Positions 6,587 through 14,722 are shown, numbered from the stretch's first letter. The stretch: DNA of 29,224 nucleotides from JAVMKJ01 sp031732875 (GCA_031732875.1 JAVMKL010000130.1:1-29224), one strand, 5' to 3'. Made by a program: numbers and translations. Notes: a model not told the origin generated them from the sequence alone.

Positions 6587-8077
6587 ATGAAGTCCGACGT
6601 CGTTGCGGCGATCGATCTGGGGTCGAACAGCTTTCACATGATCGTTGCCCGGATCGACAACGGGCACGTGCAGGTTCTGGACCGGCTGCGGGAAATGGTG
6701 CAACTGGCCGCCGGACTGGACGGCAGGAGCCGTCTGTCCGAGGAATCGCAACTGCGGGCGCTGGATTGCCTGGGACGGTTCGGCCAGCGCCTGCGCCAGA
6801 TTCCGCCCGAGCAGTTGCGCATCGTCGGTACCAACACCCTGCGGCAGGCGCGCAACAGCGCCGAGTTTCTGAGCCGGGCCGAGGCGGTGCTGGGGCACAG
6901 CATCGAGATCATCAGCGGCCACGAGGAGGCGCGGCTGATTTATCTGGGCGTCGCCCACAGCGTCGCCGACGTGTCCGGCCAGCGGCTGGTGGTGGACATC
7001 GGCGGCGGCAGCACCGAGTTGATCATCGGCGAGAAATTCGAGCCGCTGCATCTGACCAGCCTGAAGATGGGCTGCGTCAGCCTGAGCCGCGCCTGCTTCG
7101 ACGGCGGGCGAATCACCGAGAACCGGTTGCGCCAGGCGGAACTGGTGGTGCGGCTCAAGCTGGAACCGGTCTGGGCGGAATTTCAGGATTTGGGCTGGCA
7201 GGCGGTCACGGGCGCCTCGGGCACGATCAAGGCGATCCAGGATGTGGTGGTCCGGGAAGGCTGGAGCCGCGAGGGCATCACCCTGGACGCGCTGCGGTGT
7301 TTGCGCGGCGTCCTGCTGGAGGTGGGTAACACGGCGGCCATCGCCGCCCGCTGGCAACTGGAACCCGCCCGCGCCCGGGTGTTCCCCGGCGGGTTCGTGG
7401 TGTTGCACGGTTTGTGCGAAGTGCTGAACGCGACCCGGCTGGAGGTGTCGGACGGGGCTTTGCGTGAAGGGGTGATCTACGATCTGCTGGGGCGCATCCG
7501 CCATGAGGACGTGCGCGATCGCACCGTCGGTGCCATCACCCACCGTTACGGGCTGGACGAGGCTCAGGCCGAACGGGTCGGCGCGACGGCCCTGGCGCTG
7601 TTGGACCAGGCGCGCGACGCATGGGGACTGGCGACCGGCGGTCACGGCCAGATTCTGGAATGGGCGGCCCGGATGCATGAAATCGGCCTGCTGCTCGCCC
7701 ATCACAATTACCACCGGCACGGCGAATACATTCTGGCGAATGCCGATCTGCCGGGTTTCTCGCGCGGCGATCAGGTGCTGCTGGCGGCCTTGGTGCGCCG
7801 CCACCGCCGCTCGTTTCCGGCAGATGCGTTCGGACACTTGCCCAGGGAACTGGCGCAGCCCGCGCAGCGCTTGTGCGTGCTGTTGCGGCTGGCCGTGGTG
7901 CTGCATCGCGGCCGAAGCCGCCAGCATTTGCCGCCGCTGGCGTTGAGCGCGAGCCAGCAGCGGGTCGCACTGCGGTTTCCGGCTGGCTGGCTGGACGAAC
8001 ATCCGCTCACCCGCACCGATCTGGAAGCGGAAGCGCGCTATCTGAAAAAGGCGGGATTCCGGCTGGAGTTCGGCTGA
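6587..8077 (+). CDS. ppx: Exopolyphosphatase / guanosine pentaphosphatase
   Basis: A 496-residue Ppx/GppA-family enzyme that releases phosphate from the ends of polyphosphate chains or from pppGpp. The actin-like fold is marked by AIDLGSNSFHMIVARI near the start, the catalytic glutamate segment SGHEEARLIYLG, and the phosphate loop DIGGGSTELI. The C-terminal HD-like domain (MHEIGLLLAHHNYHRHG, ALVRRHRR) identifies the long Ppx form (E. coli Ppx 513). The ATG at 6587 is preferred because GGAG lies nine bases before it; an in-frame ATG at 6572, two bases after sixA, would add five residues. Placement behind phoBR-sixA puts polyphosphate use under phosphate control. Separation from ppk, which is not in the window, is common in Pseudomonas-like bacteria. 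Confidence 0.93.
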   Translation: MKSDVVAAIDLGSNSFHMIVARIDNGHVQVLDRLREMVQLAAGLDGRSRLSEESQLRALDCLGRFGQRLRQIPPEQLRIVGTNTLRQARNSAEFLSRAEAVLGHSIEIISGHEEARLIYLGVAHSVADVSGQRLVVDIGGGSTELIIGEKFEPLHLTSLKMGCVSLSRACFDGGRITENRLRQAELVVRLKLEPVWAEFQDLGWQAVTGASGTIKAIQDVVVREGWSREGITLDALRCLRGVLLEVGNTAAIAARWQLEPARARVFPGGFVVLHGLCEVLNATRLEVSDGALREGVIYDLLGRIRHEDVRDRTVGAITHRYGLDEAQAERVGATALALLDQARDAWGLATGGHGQILEWAARMHEIGLLLAHHNYHRHGEYILANADLPGFSRGDQVLLAALVRRHRRSFPADAFGHLPRELAQPAQRLCVLLRLAVVLHRGRSRQHLPPLALSASQQRVALRFPAGWLDEHPLTRTDLEAEARYLKKAGFRLEFG

Positions 8078-8085
8078 AGTCGCGC

Positions 8086-8102
8086 CGACCTTTCAACGGT
8101 CG
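8086..8102. terminator. Small hairpin between convergent genes
   Basis: CGACC (8086-8090) and GGTCG (8098-8102) form a five-pair stem at the meeting point of ppx and the hydroxylase gene, whose stop codon lies inside it. Only a short T-run (three) follows on the plus strand, so terminator function is weakly supported. Confidence 0.3.
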
Positions 8103-8920
8103 CCTTTAGAGTCCGCCGCTTCAGTATTCAGGAACGGCTGTGCCAGCAGCCCGTACAGCCCGGTGGCCCGCCAATCCCGAAAATATTCGAGGCCGATGGT
8201 CATGCCGGTATGCCCGTCCTGCGGCTGGTTGCGATAGGTGCCGAACAGCCGGTCCCACCACGGCAGGTTGAAGCCGAAATTGCTGTCGGTCTCCTCCGGT
8301 CGCGCCGAGTGATGCACCCGGTGCATGTCGGGCGTGACCAGCAGCCAGCGCAGCATTCGGTCGGTCTGTTCGGGCAACCGGACGTTGCCGTGGTTGAATA
8401 GGGCGGTCGCGTTCAGGATCACCTCGAACAGCAGCACCGCCACCGGCGGCGCGCCCAGCGTCACGACCACCACCAGCTTGATCAGCATCGACAGCACGAT
8501 TTCCAGGGGATGGAAGCGCAGGGCGGTGGTGACATCGAAGTCCAGATCGGTGTGGTGCATCCGGTGCAATCGCCACAATGCCGGAACCTTATGAAAAACC
8601 ACATGCTGGGCATAGATCGTCAGATCCAGCAGAACCAGCGAGGCGACGCAGGCCAGCCAGAACGGCGCGCGCAGTCCGTGCAGCAAGCCCCAACCGTGGG
8701 TTTCCGCCGACTCCGCGGCCCCGACCGCCAGAATCGGGAACACCAGCCGCAGCATCACGCTGTCGACCACGATGATGCCGAGGTTGGCCGGCCAGCGCCG
8801 CGCGCGCGGCAGGACTGGGGACCGGCGCGGCCGGCGCCATTCCCACAGCATCATCGCCAGCAGGACGGTGAAGAAGCAGCCCAACCGGATGGCGGACTCG
8901 TGGCGCAAAAAATCGATCAT
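8093..8920 (-). CDS. Fatty-acid hydroxylase / sterol desaturase family protein
   Basis: A 275-residue membrane protein with the histidine clusters of the di-iron fatty-acid hydroxylase superfamily: H106-x3-H110, H119-x2-HH (122-123), H137, H177 and H200-x2-HH (203-204). Hydrophobic segments at about 11-27, 47-68, 88-105 and 141-170 anchor it in the inner membrane with the metal site facing the cytoplasm. Members of the family hydroxylate or desaturate lipids using O2; the substrate here is unknown. The ATG at 8920 is chosen because GGAG stands eight bases before it; a GTG at 8950 would extend the protein by ten residues. The gene converges on ppx and diverges from hemB, so it appears to be a single-gene unit. 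Confidence 0.85.
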   Translation of the reverse strand: MIDFLRHESAIRLGCFFTVLLAMMLWEWRRPRRSPVLPRARRWPANLGIIVVDSVMLRLVFPILAVGAAESAETHGWGLLHGLRAPFWLACVASLVLLDLTIYAQHVVFHKVPALWRLHRMHHTDLDFDVTTALRFHPLEIVLSMLIKLVVVVTLGAPPVAVLLFEVILNATALFNHGNVRLPEQTDRMLRWLLVTPDMHRVHHSARPEETDSNFGFNLPWWDRLFGTYRNQPQDGHTGMTIGLEYFRDWRATGLYGLLAQPFLNTEAADSKGDR

Positions 8921-8988
8921 CGGCGGAACTCCGCGATTCCGGAACGACACGGCGCTTCGCCGCGGGGGCGTTCGAAGCGGCTTGGGCT

Positions 8989-8994
8989 TATAAT
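8989..8994 (+). promoter_or_regulatory. Consensus -10 box for hemB
   Basis: A perfect TATAAT lies 64 bases before the chosen hemB start. No good -35 is visible at the usual distance, so an activator may be needed. The box overlaps an in-frame ATG (8993), which is evidence against that ATG as the hemB start. Confidence 0.5.
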
Positions 8995-9058
8995 GTCGGC
9001 CCAGACAACCAACGTGAATTCGATAGTCGTTCGACCGTCCGTCGTGGAGAATGTCACC

Positions 9059-10078
9059 GTGTCCAGATTGCCCCAGATCGTCCCCGGTCAGTTTCCCGGC
9101 GCCCGGCCGCGCCGGATGCGCCGCGACGACTTTTCCCGCCGGCTGGTACGGGAAACCGTCCTCACGCCCGCCGACCTGATCCAGCCGCTGTTCGTGATCG
9201 AGGGCGACAACCGCCGCGAGCCGGTGGCTTCGATGCCCGGAGTGGAGCGGCTCACCATCGACGAATTGCTGCGCGAGGCCGAGACGCTGGCGACGCTGGG
9301 TGTGCCGGCGGTGGCGCTGTTTCCGGTGACGGCGCCGGAAGCGAAATCGCTGGATGCCGCCGAAGCCTGCAACCCCGACGGTCTGGCCCAGCGGGCGGTG
9401 CGAGCGCTAAAGACCCATGTTCCCGAGTTGGGGGTGATCACCGACGTGGCGCTGGATCCCTTCACCTCCCACGGACAGGACGGCCTGGTGGACGACGCCG
9501 GCTACGTGCTGAACGACGAGACCGTGGCGATGCTGGTCCGGCAGGCCTTGTCCCACGCCGAAGCGGGGGCGGACATCGTCGCGCCCTCGGACATGATGGA
9601 CGGTCGGATCGGCGCCATCCGCGAGGCGCTGGAGTCCAACGATTTCATCCACACCCGCATCCTGGCCTATTCCGCCAAATATGCCTCCAGTTTCTACGGG
9701 CCGTTCCGCGACGCCGTCGGCTCGGCCGGCGCGCTCGGCAAGGGCAACAAATACAGCTACCAGATGGACCCGGCCAACAGCGACGAGGCCTTGCGCGAGG
9801 TGGCGATGGACCTGGAGGAGGGGGCGGATATCGTCATGATCAAACCCGGAATGCCTTATCTGGACATCGTCCGCCGGATCAAGGACCAGTTCGCCGCACC
9901 GACCTTCGTCTACCAGGTCAGCGGCGAGTACGCCATGCTGCTGGCGGCGGCCCGCAACGGCTGGCTGGACGAGCGGGCGGTGGTGATGGAATCGCTGCTG
10001 GCGATCAAACGGGCCGGGGCCGATGCCGTTCTGAGCTATTGCGCCGGACGGGTGGCCGGCTGGCTGCGGCAGGGATGA
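9059..10078 (+). CDS. hemB: Delta-aminolevulinic acid dehydratase (porphobilinogen synthase)
   Basis: A 339-residue enzyme joining two 5-aminolevulinate molecules into porphobilinogen, the second common step of haem, sirohaem and cobalamin synthesis. The two active-site lysines are K207 in YSAKYASSFYGPF and K262 in MIKPGMPY. The metal region reads DPFTSHGQDGLVDDAGYV: aspartates replace the zinc-binding cysteines of the E. coli type, so this is a Mg2+-type enzyme like that of Pseudomonas. The start is taken as GTG at 9059 with GGAG nine bases upstream. It gives a length close to P. aeruginosa HemB (337), and an earlier ATG lies inside the -10 box. The stop overlaps the next start (ATGA). Confidence 0.95.
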   Translation: MSRLPQIVPGQFPGARPRRMRRDDFSRRLVRETVLTPADLIQPLFVIEGDNRREPVASMPGVERLTIDELLREAETLATLGVPAVALFPVTAPEAKSLDAAEACNPDGLAQRAVRALKTHVPELGVITDVALDPFTSHGQDGLVDDAGYVLNDETVAMLVRQALSHAEAGADIVAPSDMMDGRIGAIREALESNDFIHTRILAYSAKYASSFYGPFRDAVGSAGALGKGNKYSYQMDPANSDEALREVAMDLEEGADIVMIKPGMPYLDIVRRIKDQFAAPTFVYQVSGEYAMLLAAARNGWLDERAVVMESLLAIKRAGADAVLSYCAGRVAGWLRQG

Positions 10079-10767
10079 GCAGAAACTGGAAAATCCTGCT
10101 GTTCGGCGCGCTGTGCGTGGCGTTGAGCGTGTTTTTTCTGGCGATCATGCGCCCCCCCGGCGGCCAATCCTCGGATCCGGGTCGGGACCTGCCCTGGCAA
10201 GTGACCCTTGGCCAGGACGGCGCCACGAGTATGGTGTTCGGCCTGACGCTGGGCGAGAACACGGTGCGGGATGCGGTGAACAAGCTGGGCCGGCGCTACG
10301 AGTTGGGCCTGTTTCGGGACAAGATGGATCGACTGAGCCTGGAAGCCTATTTCCGGGACGCGGTGGTCGGCGGTCTGAACGCCCGGCTGGTGCTGTCGGC
10401 TCGGCTGCCCGATGGAATATTGACCGCGATTCGAACTCATGCGGGCGAGGGCAAGCCCACCGCCGATGGTGGCCGCCGCTATCCGGTCCCCGAGGCCGAT
10501 GCGAACGCGGCGCTGGGGGCCATCGTCACCGCTGTTACCTATATGCCGGTGGTCAAGTTCGATGCCGATCTGGTACGCAAGCGTTTCGGCGAGCCGGCCG
10601 AGCGCGTTGCGACCCAGGACGGAGCGCACTGGCTGTATCCGGAGTTGGGACTGGATCTGCTGCTCGGCGACAACGGCGAAGCGCTGTTGCAGTACGTGCC
10701 GCCAGCGGAATTCGAGCGGTTGCTGCGGGCGCCGCTGCGCGAAACTGCAGGAAAGGGGACAAAATGA
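10075..10767 (+). CDS. Unknown membrane-anchored protein between hemB and aroE
   Basis: A 230-residue protein whose family I do not recognise. Residues 5-22 form one hydrophobic helix (WKILLFGALCVALSVFFLA) after a short basic start, so it is most likely a type II-anchored periplasmic protein. The rest is soluble, with strands and a region around VFGLTLGENTVRDAVNKLG. That region recalls small repeats in which a short parameter is compared (SmpA/BamE-like 'G-T-v-d-v--lG' segments); a second similar stretch, VRKRFGEPAERV, occurs near residue 170. This similarity is weak and only suggestive. Both ends overlap neighbours by four bases (ATGA with hemB and with aroE), implying coupled translation. 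Confidence 0.8.
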   Translation: MSRNWKILLFGALCVALSVFFLAIMRPPGGQSSDPGRDLPWQVTLGQDGATSMVFGLTLGENTVRDAVNKLGRRYELGLFRDKMDRLSLEAYFRDAVVGGLNARLVLSARLPDGILTAIRTHAGEGKPTADGGRRYPVPEADANAALGAIVTAVTYMPVVKFDADLVRKRFGEPAERVATQDGAHWLYPELGLDLLLGDNGEALLQYVPPAEFERLLRAPLRETAGKGTK

Positions 10768-11585
10768 CGACACAGCCCGACCAGTACGCGGTGATGGGTA
10801 ATCCCATCGCCCATAGCCTGTCCCCGCGCATTCACGCCCTGTTCGCGGCCCAAACCGGTCAGAACCTGGAATACCGGGCCATTTTGGTGGAACTGGGTGG
10901 GTTCGCGGCGGCGGCGCGGGATTTTCGAACCGCCGGCGGCAGGGGCTTGAACGTCACCGTGCCGTTCAAGCAGGACGCCTGGGTGTTCGCCGATCTGCTG
11001 AGCGTTCGCGCGGAGCGGGCCGGGGCGGCGAACACCCTGGTGTTCGAACCTACCGGCGTCCTCGGCGATAACACCGATGGCGCGGGGCTGGTGCGCGATC
11101 TGACCGTCAATCACGGCTGTCCGCTGGCGGGCAAACGGATTCTGCTGCTGGGCGCCGGCGGCGCGGCGCGGGGGGTCTTGCAGCCGCTGCTGGGGGAAAA
11201 GCCGGCGCAACTGGTCGTCGCCAACCGCACGGCGAGCAAGGCATGGGAGCTGGCGCTGCGGTTCAGCGACCTGGGGGCGGTATCCGGTTGCGGTTTCGCC
11301 GAGTTGGCCGGCCAGCGGTTCGATCTGATCGTCAACGCCACGGCGGCCGGCCTGGAGAATGCCGTGCCGTCGTTGCCGGAGGGCGTGTTGGCTCCGGACG
11401 GCTGGTGTTACGACCTGATGTACGGCAGCGGGCCGACCGCCTTCGTGCGCTGGAGCCAGGATCGCGGTGCCACCCTTTCCCTGGACGGGCTGGGAATGCT
11501 GGTGGAACAGGCGGCGGAGTCGTTCCACCTGTGGCGCGGTGTCTGGCCCGAAACCAGGCCGGTGATCGCGGCGCTGCGGGGTTGA
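10764..11585 (+). CDS. aroE: Shikimate dehydrogenase
   Basis: A 273-residue NADPH-dependent enzyme reducing 3-dehydroshikimate to shikimate in aromatic amino acid synthesis; E. coli AroE is 272 residues. The substrate site shows GNPIAHSLSPRIH (12-24), the catalytic K69 in NVTVPFKQDA and D105 in DNTDGAGL. The nucleotide-binding loop is LGAGGAARGVLQPL, and NRTASKA follows at the next strand as in AroE proper. The C-terminal GLGMLVEQAAESF completes the family pattern. The ATG overlaps the upstream stop by four bases. Confidence 0.96.
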   Translation: MTTQPDQYAVMGNPIAHSLSPRIHALFAAQTGQNLEYRAILVELGGFAAAARDFRTAGGRGLNVTVPFKQDAWVFADLLSVRAERAGAANTLVFEPTGVLGDNTDGAGLVRDLTVNHGCPLAGKRILLLGAGGAARGVLQPLLGEKPAQLVVANRTASKAWELALRFSDLGAVSGCGFAELAGQRFDLIVNATAAGLENAVPSLPEGVLAPDGWCYDLMYGSGPTAFVRWSQDRGATLSLDGLGMLVEQAAESFHLWRGVWPETRPVIAALRG

Positions 11586-11803
11586 TCACGACGTGCTGGC
11601 CATCGACGAGGCGCCGTGATTGCCAAACCGATCGAGCAATCGCAACGGTCGGGAGAACCGATTCACGACATGATCGTCGTTGTGGGCGTACGGCGCTGAG
11701 CGTGCATGGGATTCGCAATCTGTCGGAAGATGTCATCTGTACGCTTGGATATCGTCTTAAACTGTCAAATAAAAGTTACTGTTTAACGTCCCGTGAATCC
11801 GCC

Positions 11804-12430
11804 CTAGGTTTCTGGCGCGATGCCGACCGGGGATGGTTTGAAGGGCGGATTGGGTTTGGCCAGCGGTTTGGGCGGTACCGGCGGCGAGACGGGTGGTACC
11901 GGCTTGCCGCAGACCAGGCCCGGCTGGCAAGGCCAGGGAGGTCCCGGCGGGTGAGGAGGTTTGGGCGGATAGGGCGGATAGGATGGCCCCAGCGGAAAGG
12001 GTGGATAGGGCGGGTAGGGATAAGACGGCCCGATGATGATGCCGTCGCTGTCGTCCTGTTGCTGCTGTTGCTGAAGCTGCTGGTTCAACAGGGCATTCTG
12101 CAATTCCCTGTTTTCCTGTTCCAGATTGCGGATGGCCTGATCCTGGCGCGCCCGTTCCGCCGCCTGGCGCTCGCGGGCCATCTGGTCCGACAGGGCGTTG
12201 ATGCGGGCGATCTCGGCGGCGGAGTCGGCGGCGGACGGTGATGCGGGCGGTGGTGGCGATGGCGCGATATCGAGTGTTTGCACTTGGGCCGCATCGTCCG
12301 GTTTCTTCTCGCCGTAATGGACCTGCCCGCTGGCATCGGTCCATTTGTAGATCTGCTGGGCTCCCGCAATGCCGGGCGGCATCATGGCTACGGACGCGGC
12401 AAGCAGAGGAAACAGCCACTTGTAATTCAT
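11804..12430 (-). CDS. Exported DUF4124 protein with coiled coil and Pro/Tyr-rich tail
   Basis: A 208-residue protein. Residues 1-24 form a signal peptide ending AGA-QQ. The DUF4124 module follows (IYKWTDASGQVHYGEKKP, about 26-43), a small domain common on exported proteobacterial proteins and of unknown function. Next come a proline/alanine/serine linker, a charged coiled coil (about 70-120) ending in a run of glutamines, and an acidic DDSDG. The last 75 residues are low-complexity, repeating YPPYPP and PPKPP units. A CxxxxxC pair (CQPGLVC) interrupts the tail. The ATG has AGGA eight bases upstream. It is likely periplasmic or cell-wall-interacting, but no function can be assigned. It is transcribed away from uppP. 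Confidence 0.8.
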   Translation of the reverse strand: MNYKWLFPLLAASVAMMPPGIAGAQQIYKWTDASGQVHYGEKKPDDAAQVQTLDIAPSPPPPASPSAADSAAEIARINALSDQMARERQAAERARQDQAIRNLEQENRELQNALLNQQLQQQQQQDDSDGIIIGPSYPYPPYPPFPLGPSYPPYPPKPPHPPGPPWPCQPGLVCGKPVPPVSPPVPPKPLAKPNPPFKPSPVGIAPET

Positions 12431-12458
12431 CTAACGTTCCTCCCGGTAGTCTTCCTAC

Positions 12459-12476
12459 TCCTTCGTGTCCTTCGTG
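12459..12476. repeat. Tandem 9-base repeat
   Basis: TCCTTCGTG occurs twice in direct succession (12459-12467, 12468-12476) in the divergent gap between the DUF4124 gene and uppP. The minus-strand form CACGAAGGA is a common type of short intergenic repeat. No function is evident. Confidence 0.5.
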
Positions 12477-12592
12477 GTTTGGACGAATGAATTGCGGTGA
12501 GGCGACCGCCGCCCGTCGGCGGCATGGAGAGCATGGGCGGGAGTTGCTAGAATCGCCAACTGGTTCCGACCACGATACTTAGAGGAGCGCCC

Positions 12593-13417
12593 TTGGATAT
12601 TTTGCTTGTTCTCAAGGCCTTGATCATGGGTCTGGTGGAGGCGGCCTCGGAATTCCTGCCGATTTCCAGCACGGGTCACCTGATTATTGTAGGGGATTTC
12701 CTGGCGTTCACTGGAGCGCGCGCCGAGTCCTTCGAGATTTTTATCCAGCTTGGAGCCATTCTGTCCGTGGTGTGGATTTATCGGGAGCGGTTGTTCGACA
12801 TCGCTGTGAATATCGACTGGGATCCCAAGGCGCAACGGCTAGTGCTGAACTTGGCGATCGCGTTCGTGCCGGCGGCGGTGCTAGGTTTGCTGCTGCACAA
12901 GACCATCACGCACTATCTGTTCAATCCGGTCAGTGTAGCCGGGGCGCTGGTGGCGGGCGGCGTCGCCATCCTGCTGATCGAGCGCCACGCGCGGGCGGGG
13001 CGGGTACAGGCGATGAACAACATGACATGGAAGGATGCACTGGTGATCGGAATCGCGCAGAGCGTGGCCCTGTTTCCGGGCGTGTCGCGGTCCGGAGCGA
13101 CCATCATGGGTGGGATGCTGGGCGGACTGTCTCGGTTCGCGGCGACCGAATTCTCGTTCTTTCTGGCGATTCCGACCATGTTCGCCGCCACCTTCTACAG
13201 CCTTTACAAGGAGTGGAGCCACCTGACGTCGGCGGACATACCGATGTTCGCGGTCGGTTTCGTGGCCGCCTTCCTGGGTGGTCTGGCGGTGGTGCGCTTT
13301 CTGTTGGCCTATGTGGGCCAGCACAGCTTTGCGCCCTTCGCCTGGTATCGAATCGTATTCGGCGGTCTGTTGCTGGTGTATTTTCACTATCATCCCTGGG
13401 TGGGCAAGGGCGGATGA
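12593..13417 (+). CDS. uppP: Undecaprenyl-diphosphatase (BacA/UppP)
   Basis: A 274-residue polytopic membrane enzyme (E. coli 273) that dephosphorylates undecaprenyl pyrophosphate to recycle the lipid carrier of peptidoglycan and O-antigen synthesis; overproduction gives bacitracin resistance. The two signature motifs are present: EAASEFLPISSTGH (E16, E20, S25, H29) and FPGVSRSGAT around residue 165, which holds the essential arginine. The start is a TTG at 12593 preceded by AGGAG five bases away. No in-frame ATG precedes it, and the next ATG would remove the first helix. UUG starts are rare and usually lower translation. The stop overlaps the next gene (ATGA). Confidence 0.95.
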   Translation: MDILLVLKALIMGLVEAASEFLPISSTGHLIIVGDFLAFTGARAESFEIFIQLGAILSVVWIYRERLFDIAVNIDWDPKAQRLVLNLAIAFVPAAVLGLLLHKTITHYLFNPVSVAGALVAGGVAILLIERHARAGRVQAMNNMTWKDALVIGIAQSVALFPGVSRSGATIMGGMLGGLSRFAATEFSFFLAIPTMFAATFYSLYKEWSHLTSADIPMFAVGFVAAFLGGLAVVRFLLAYVGQHSFAPFAWYRIVFGGLLLVYFHYHPWVGKGG

Positions 13418-13875
13418 ACGGTATCGAAAAGCGACGACCCAATGCGAGCATCCCGCCCGCATGGCGCAAACCAGCGAACGAAGTATTTTCCGAGGCATGG
13501 ATGCTCGAGTACGCCCGACTCTGGAATGCGGAGGAGGCGATGGTCAGAGAACTGACCCGACAGCGGTTTACTGCGGTGGTCGGGTACGGGTTTCCCGATA
13601 TGGCCGCTCCGAAGAGCATGCTGGTGGTGGCTCGTGGCATGGCGGAGTATGCTGGTCGCTACGATGGCCGCGAACTGGACTGGGATTTGCGGGCGGCGCC
13701 GACGGACTGGGCCTGCTGGCTGAGCCAGGGCTTCGATTTGTCGGGTATTTTGGTCGCGGTCGGTACCCAACGCCTGCAAATCCGCAAGGGCGACCACAAG
13801 CGCATCCTGCGCAAGCCGCCGCTGGTCGGTGCGTTGCTGCGAGCGTTTTCGCTGATGCCCGAGGTGCGGGTATAG
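13414..13875 (+). CDS. Unknown protein coupled to uppP
   Basis: A 153-residue soluble protein starting at the ATG that overlaps the uppP stop by four bases. No signal peptide or membrane helix is seen. The second half (WDLRAAPTDWACWLSQGFDL, then GTQRLQIRKGDHKRILRKPP) has the look of an SCP2-like lipid-binding fold, in which a 'W-L' segment precedes a 'G-l-i-GD' strand. The resemblance is faint and unproven. The coupled start implies co-expression with undecaprenyl-diphosphatase, so a link to envelope lipid metabolism is possible. I do not recognise its family with certainty. Confidence 0.75.
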   Translation: MNGIEKRRPNASIPPAWRKPANEVFSEAWMLEYARLWNAEEAMVRELTRQRFTAVVGYGFPDMAAPKSMLVVARGMAEYAGRYDGRELDWDLRAAPTDWACWLSQGFDLSGILVAVGTQRLQIRKGDHKRILRKPPLVGALLRAFSLMPEVRV

Positions 13876-13909
13876 AGCGGGCGCACCCAACGCTGGCCGG
13901 GGAAATCTC

Positions 13910-14656
13910 ATGACCTTCCTGGATCATCTGAATCTGTTCCGCGCCGCGATACCTGGGTCGGACTGGTTCGTGCTCGCGTGGTTCGCCGTTTGCTGGATCG
14001 GATACACCGTCTACACCAATCACGAAGGGCGGGTGTGCCGCAGTCTGATTCGCGGCACGGACCGGATGCGGATGGTGTGGATGGAGCGCCTGCTCGAACG
14101 CGAGATCCGCATCGTGGACTCAGCGCTGCTCGGTACTTTGATGCATAGCGTGTCGTTCTTTGCCTCAACCGCGATGCTGATCATCGGCAGCCTGATCGCC
14201 GCGCTGGGCGCGGTCGACCATGCGGTACAGTGGGCGTCGAACCTCGGACTCCTGGTTCCCGCCGGCCGCGAGGTGTGGACGCTCAAGCTGGTCACGCTGA
14301 TCGGGGTGTTTATCTACGCCTTTTTCAAGTTGACCTGGTCGATTCGCCAGTTCAACCGCTGCGCGATTCTGATCGGCGCCGCGCCGTCGCACGACCAACT
14401 GGACGACTCCAAACGTCGCGTCTGGGTGCGGCGTCTCGGGCGGTTGAACGCGTTGGCCGGGGACGACTTCAATCGTGGCCTGCGGGCCTACTACTTCGGG
14501 TTGGCGCTGCTCGCCTGGTTCGTCCATCCGTGGGCGTTCGCCGGCGCCTCGATCTGGGTCGTCGCGGTCCTGTATCGGCGCGAATTCGCTTCCGAGCCGG
14601 TCGCACTACTCAGCGAGTGCGAGGAGGAAAGTAACCCGCCGCCTACCGCAAGATGA
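13910..14656 (+). CDS. DUF599 family membrane protein
   Basis: A 248-residue membrane protein with about four helices (residues 18-38, 78-100, 120-142 and 192-222). The family is marked by an N-terminal WFAVCWIGYTVYTN, the central WMERLLEREIRIVDSALLGT with SVSFFASTAMLIIG after it, and FFKLTWSIRQFN in the third helix. The function of DUF599 proteins is not established. It starts 34 bases after the unknown gene behind uppP and may share its transcript. A strong hairpin follows its stop. Confidence 0.85.
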   Translation: MTFLDHLNLFRAAIPGSDWFVLAWFAVCWIGYTVYTNHEGRVCRSLIRGTDRMRMVWMERLLEREIRIVDSALLGTLMHSVSFFASTAMLIIGSLIAALGAVDHAVQWASNLGLLVPAGREVWTLKLVTLIGVFIYAFFKLTWSIRQFNRCAILIGAAPSHDQLDDSKRRVWVRRLGRLNALAGDDFNRGLRAYYFGLALLAWFVHPWAFAGASIWVVAVLYRREFASEPVALLSECEEESNPPPTAR

Positions 14657-14660
14657 TTAA

Positions 14661-14684
14661 GGGGCGTTTTTGTACAGCCGCTGA
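14661..14684. repeat. Dispersed 24-base repeat, copy 2
   Basis: GGGGCGTTTTTGTAC followed by AGCCGCTGA. It differs from the copy at 2015-2038 at about five positions. It begins four bases past the DUF599 stop. Confidence 0.5.
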
Positions 14685-14687
14685 TAG

Positions 14688-14722
14688 CCATCCCCGCCAG
14701 CGGGTTGCCTCGGCGGGGATGG
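14688..14722. terminator. Strong hairpin between convergent genes
   Basis: CCATCCCCGCC (14688-14698) and GGCGGGGATGG (14712-14722) form a perfect eleven-pair stem with a 13-base loop between the converging DUF599 and ybdD-like genes. There is no adjoining T-run on either strand, so termination is inferred from position and stability. Confidence 0.55.

Noticed and set aside
6437..8002. 521-codon open frame antisense to sixA and ppx
   Set aside because: Same shadow effect; composition dominated by Gln, Arg, Ala and His, and both sense genes are certain.
11757..11790. TTAAAC...GTTTAA inverted repeat as a terminator of the DUF4124 gene
   Set aside because: Only six pairs with a long AT-rich gap and no GC stem or U-run; too weak to call.
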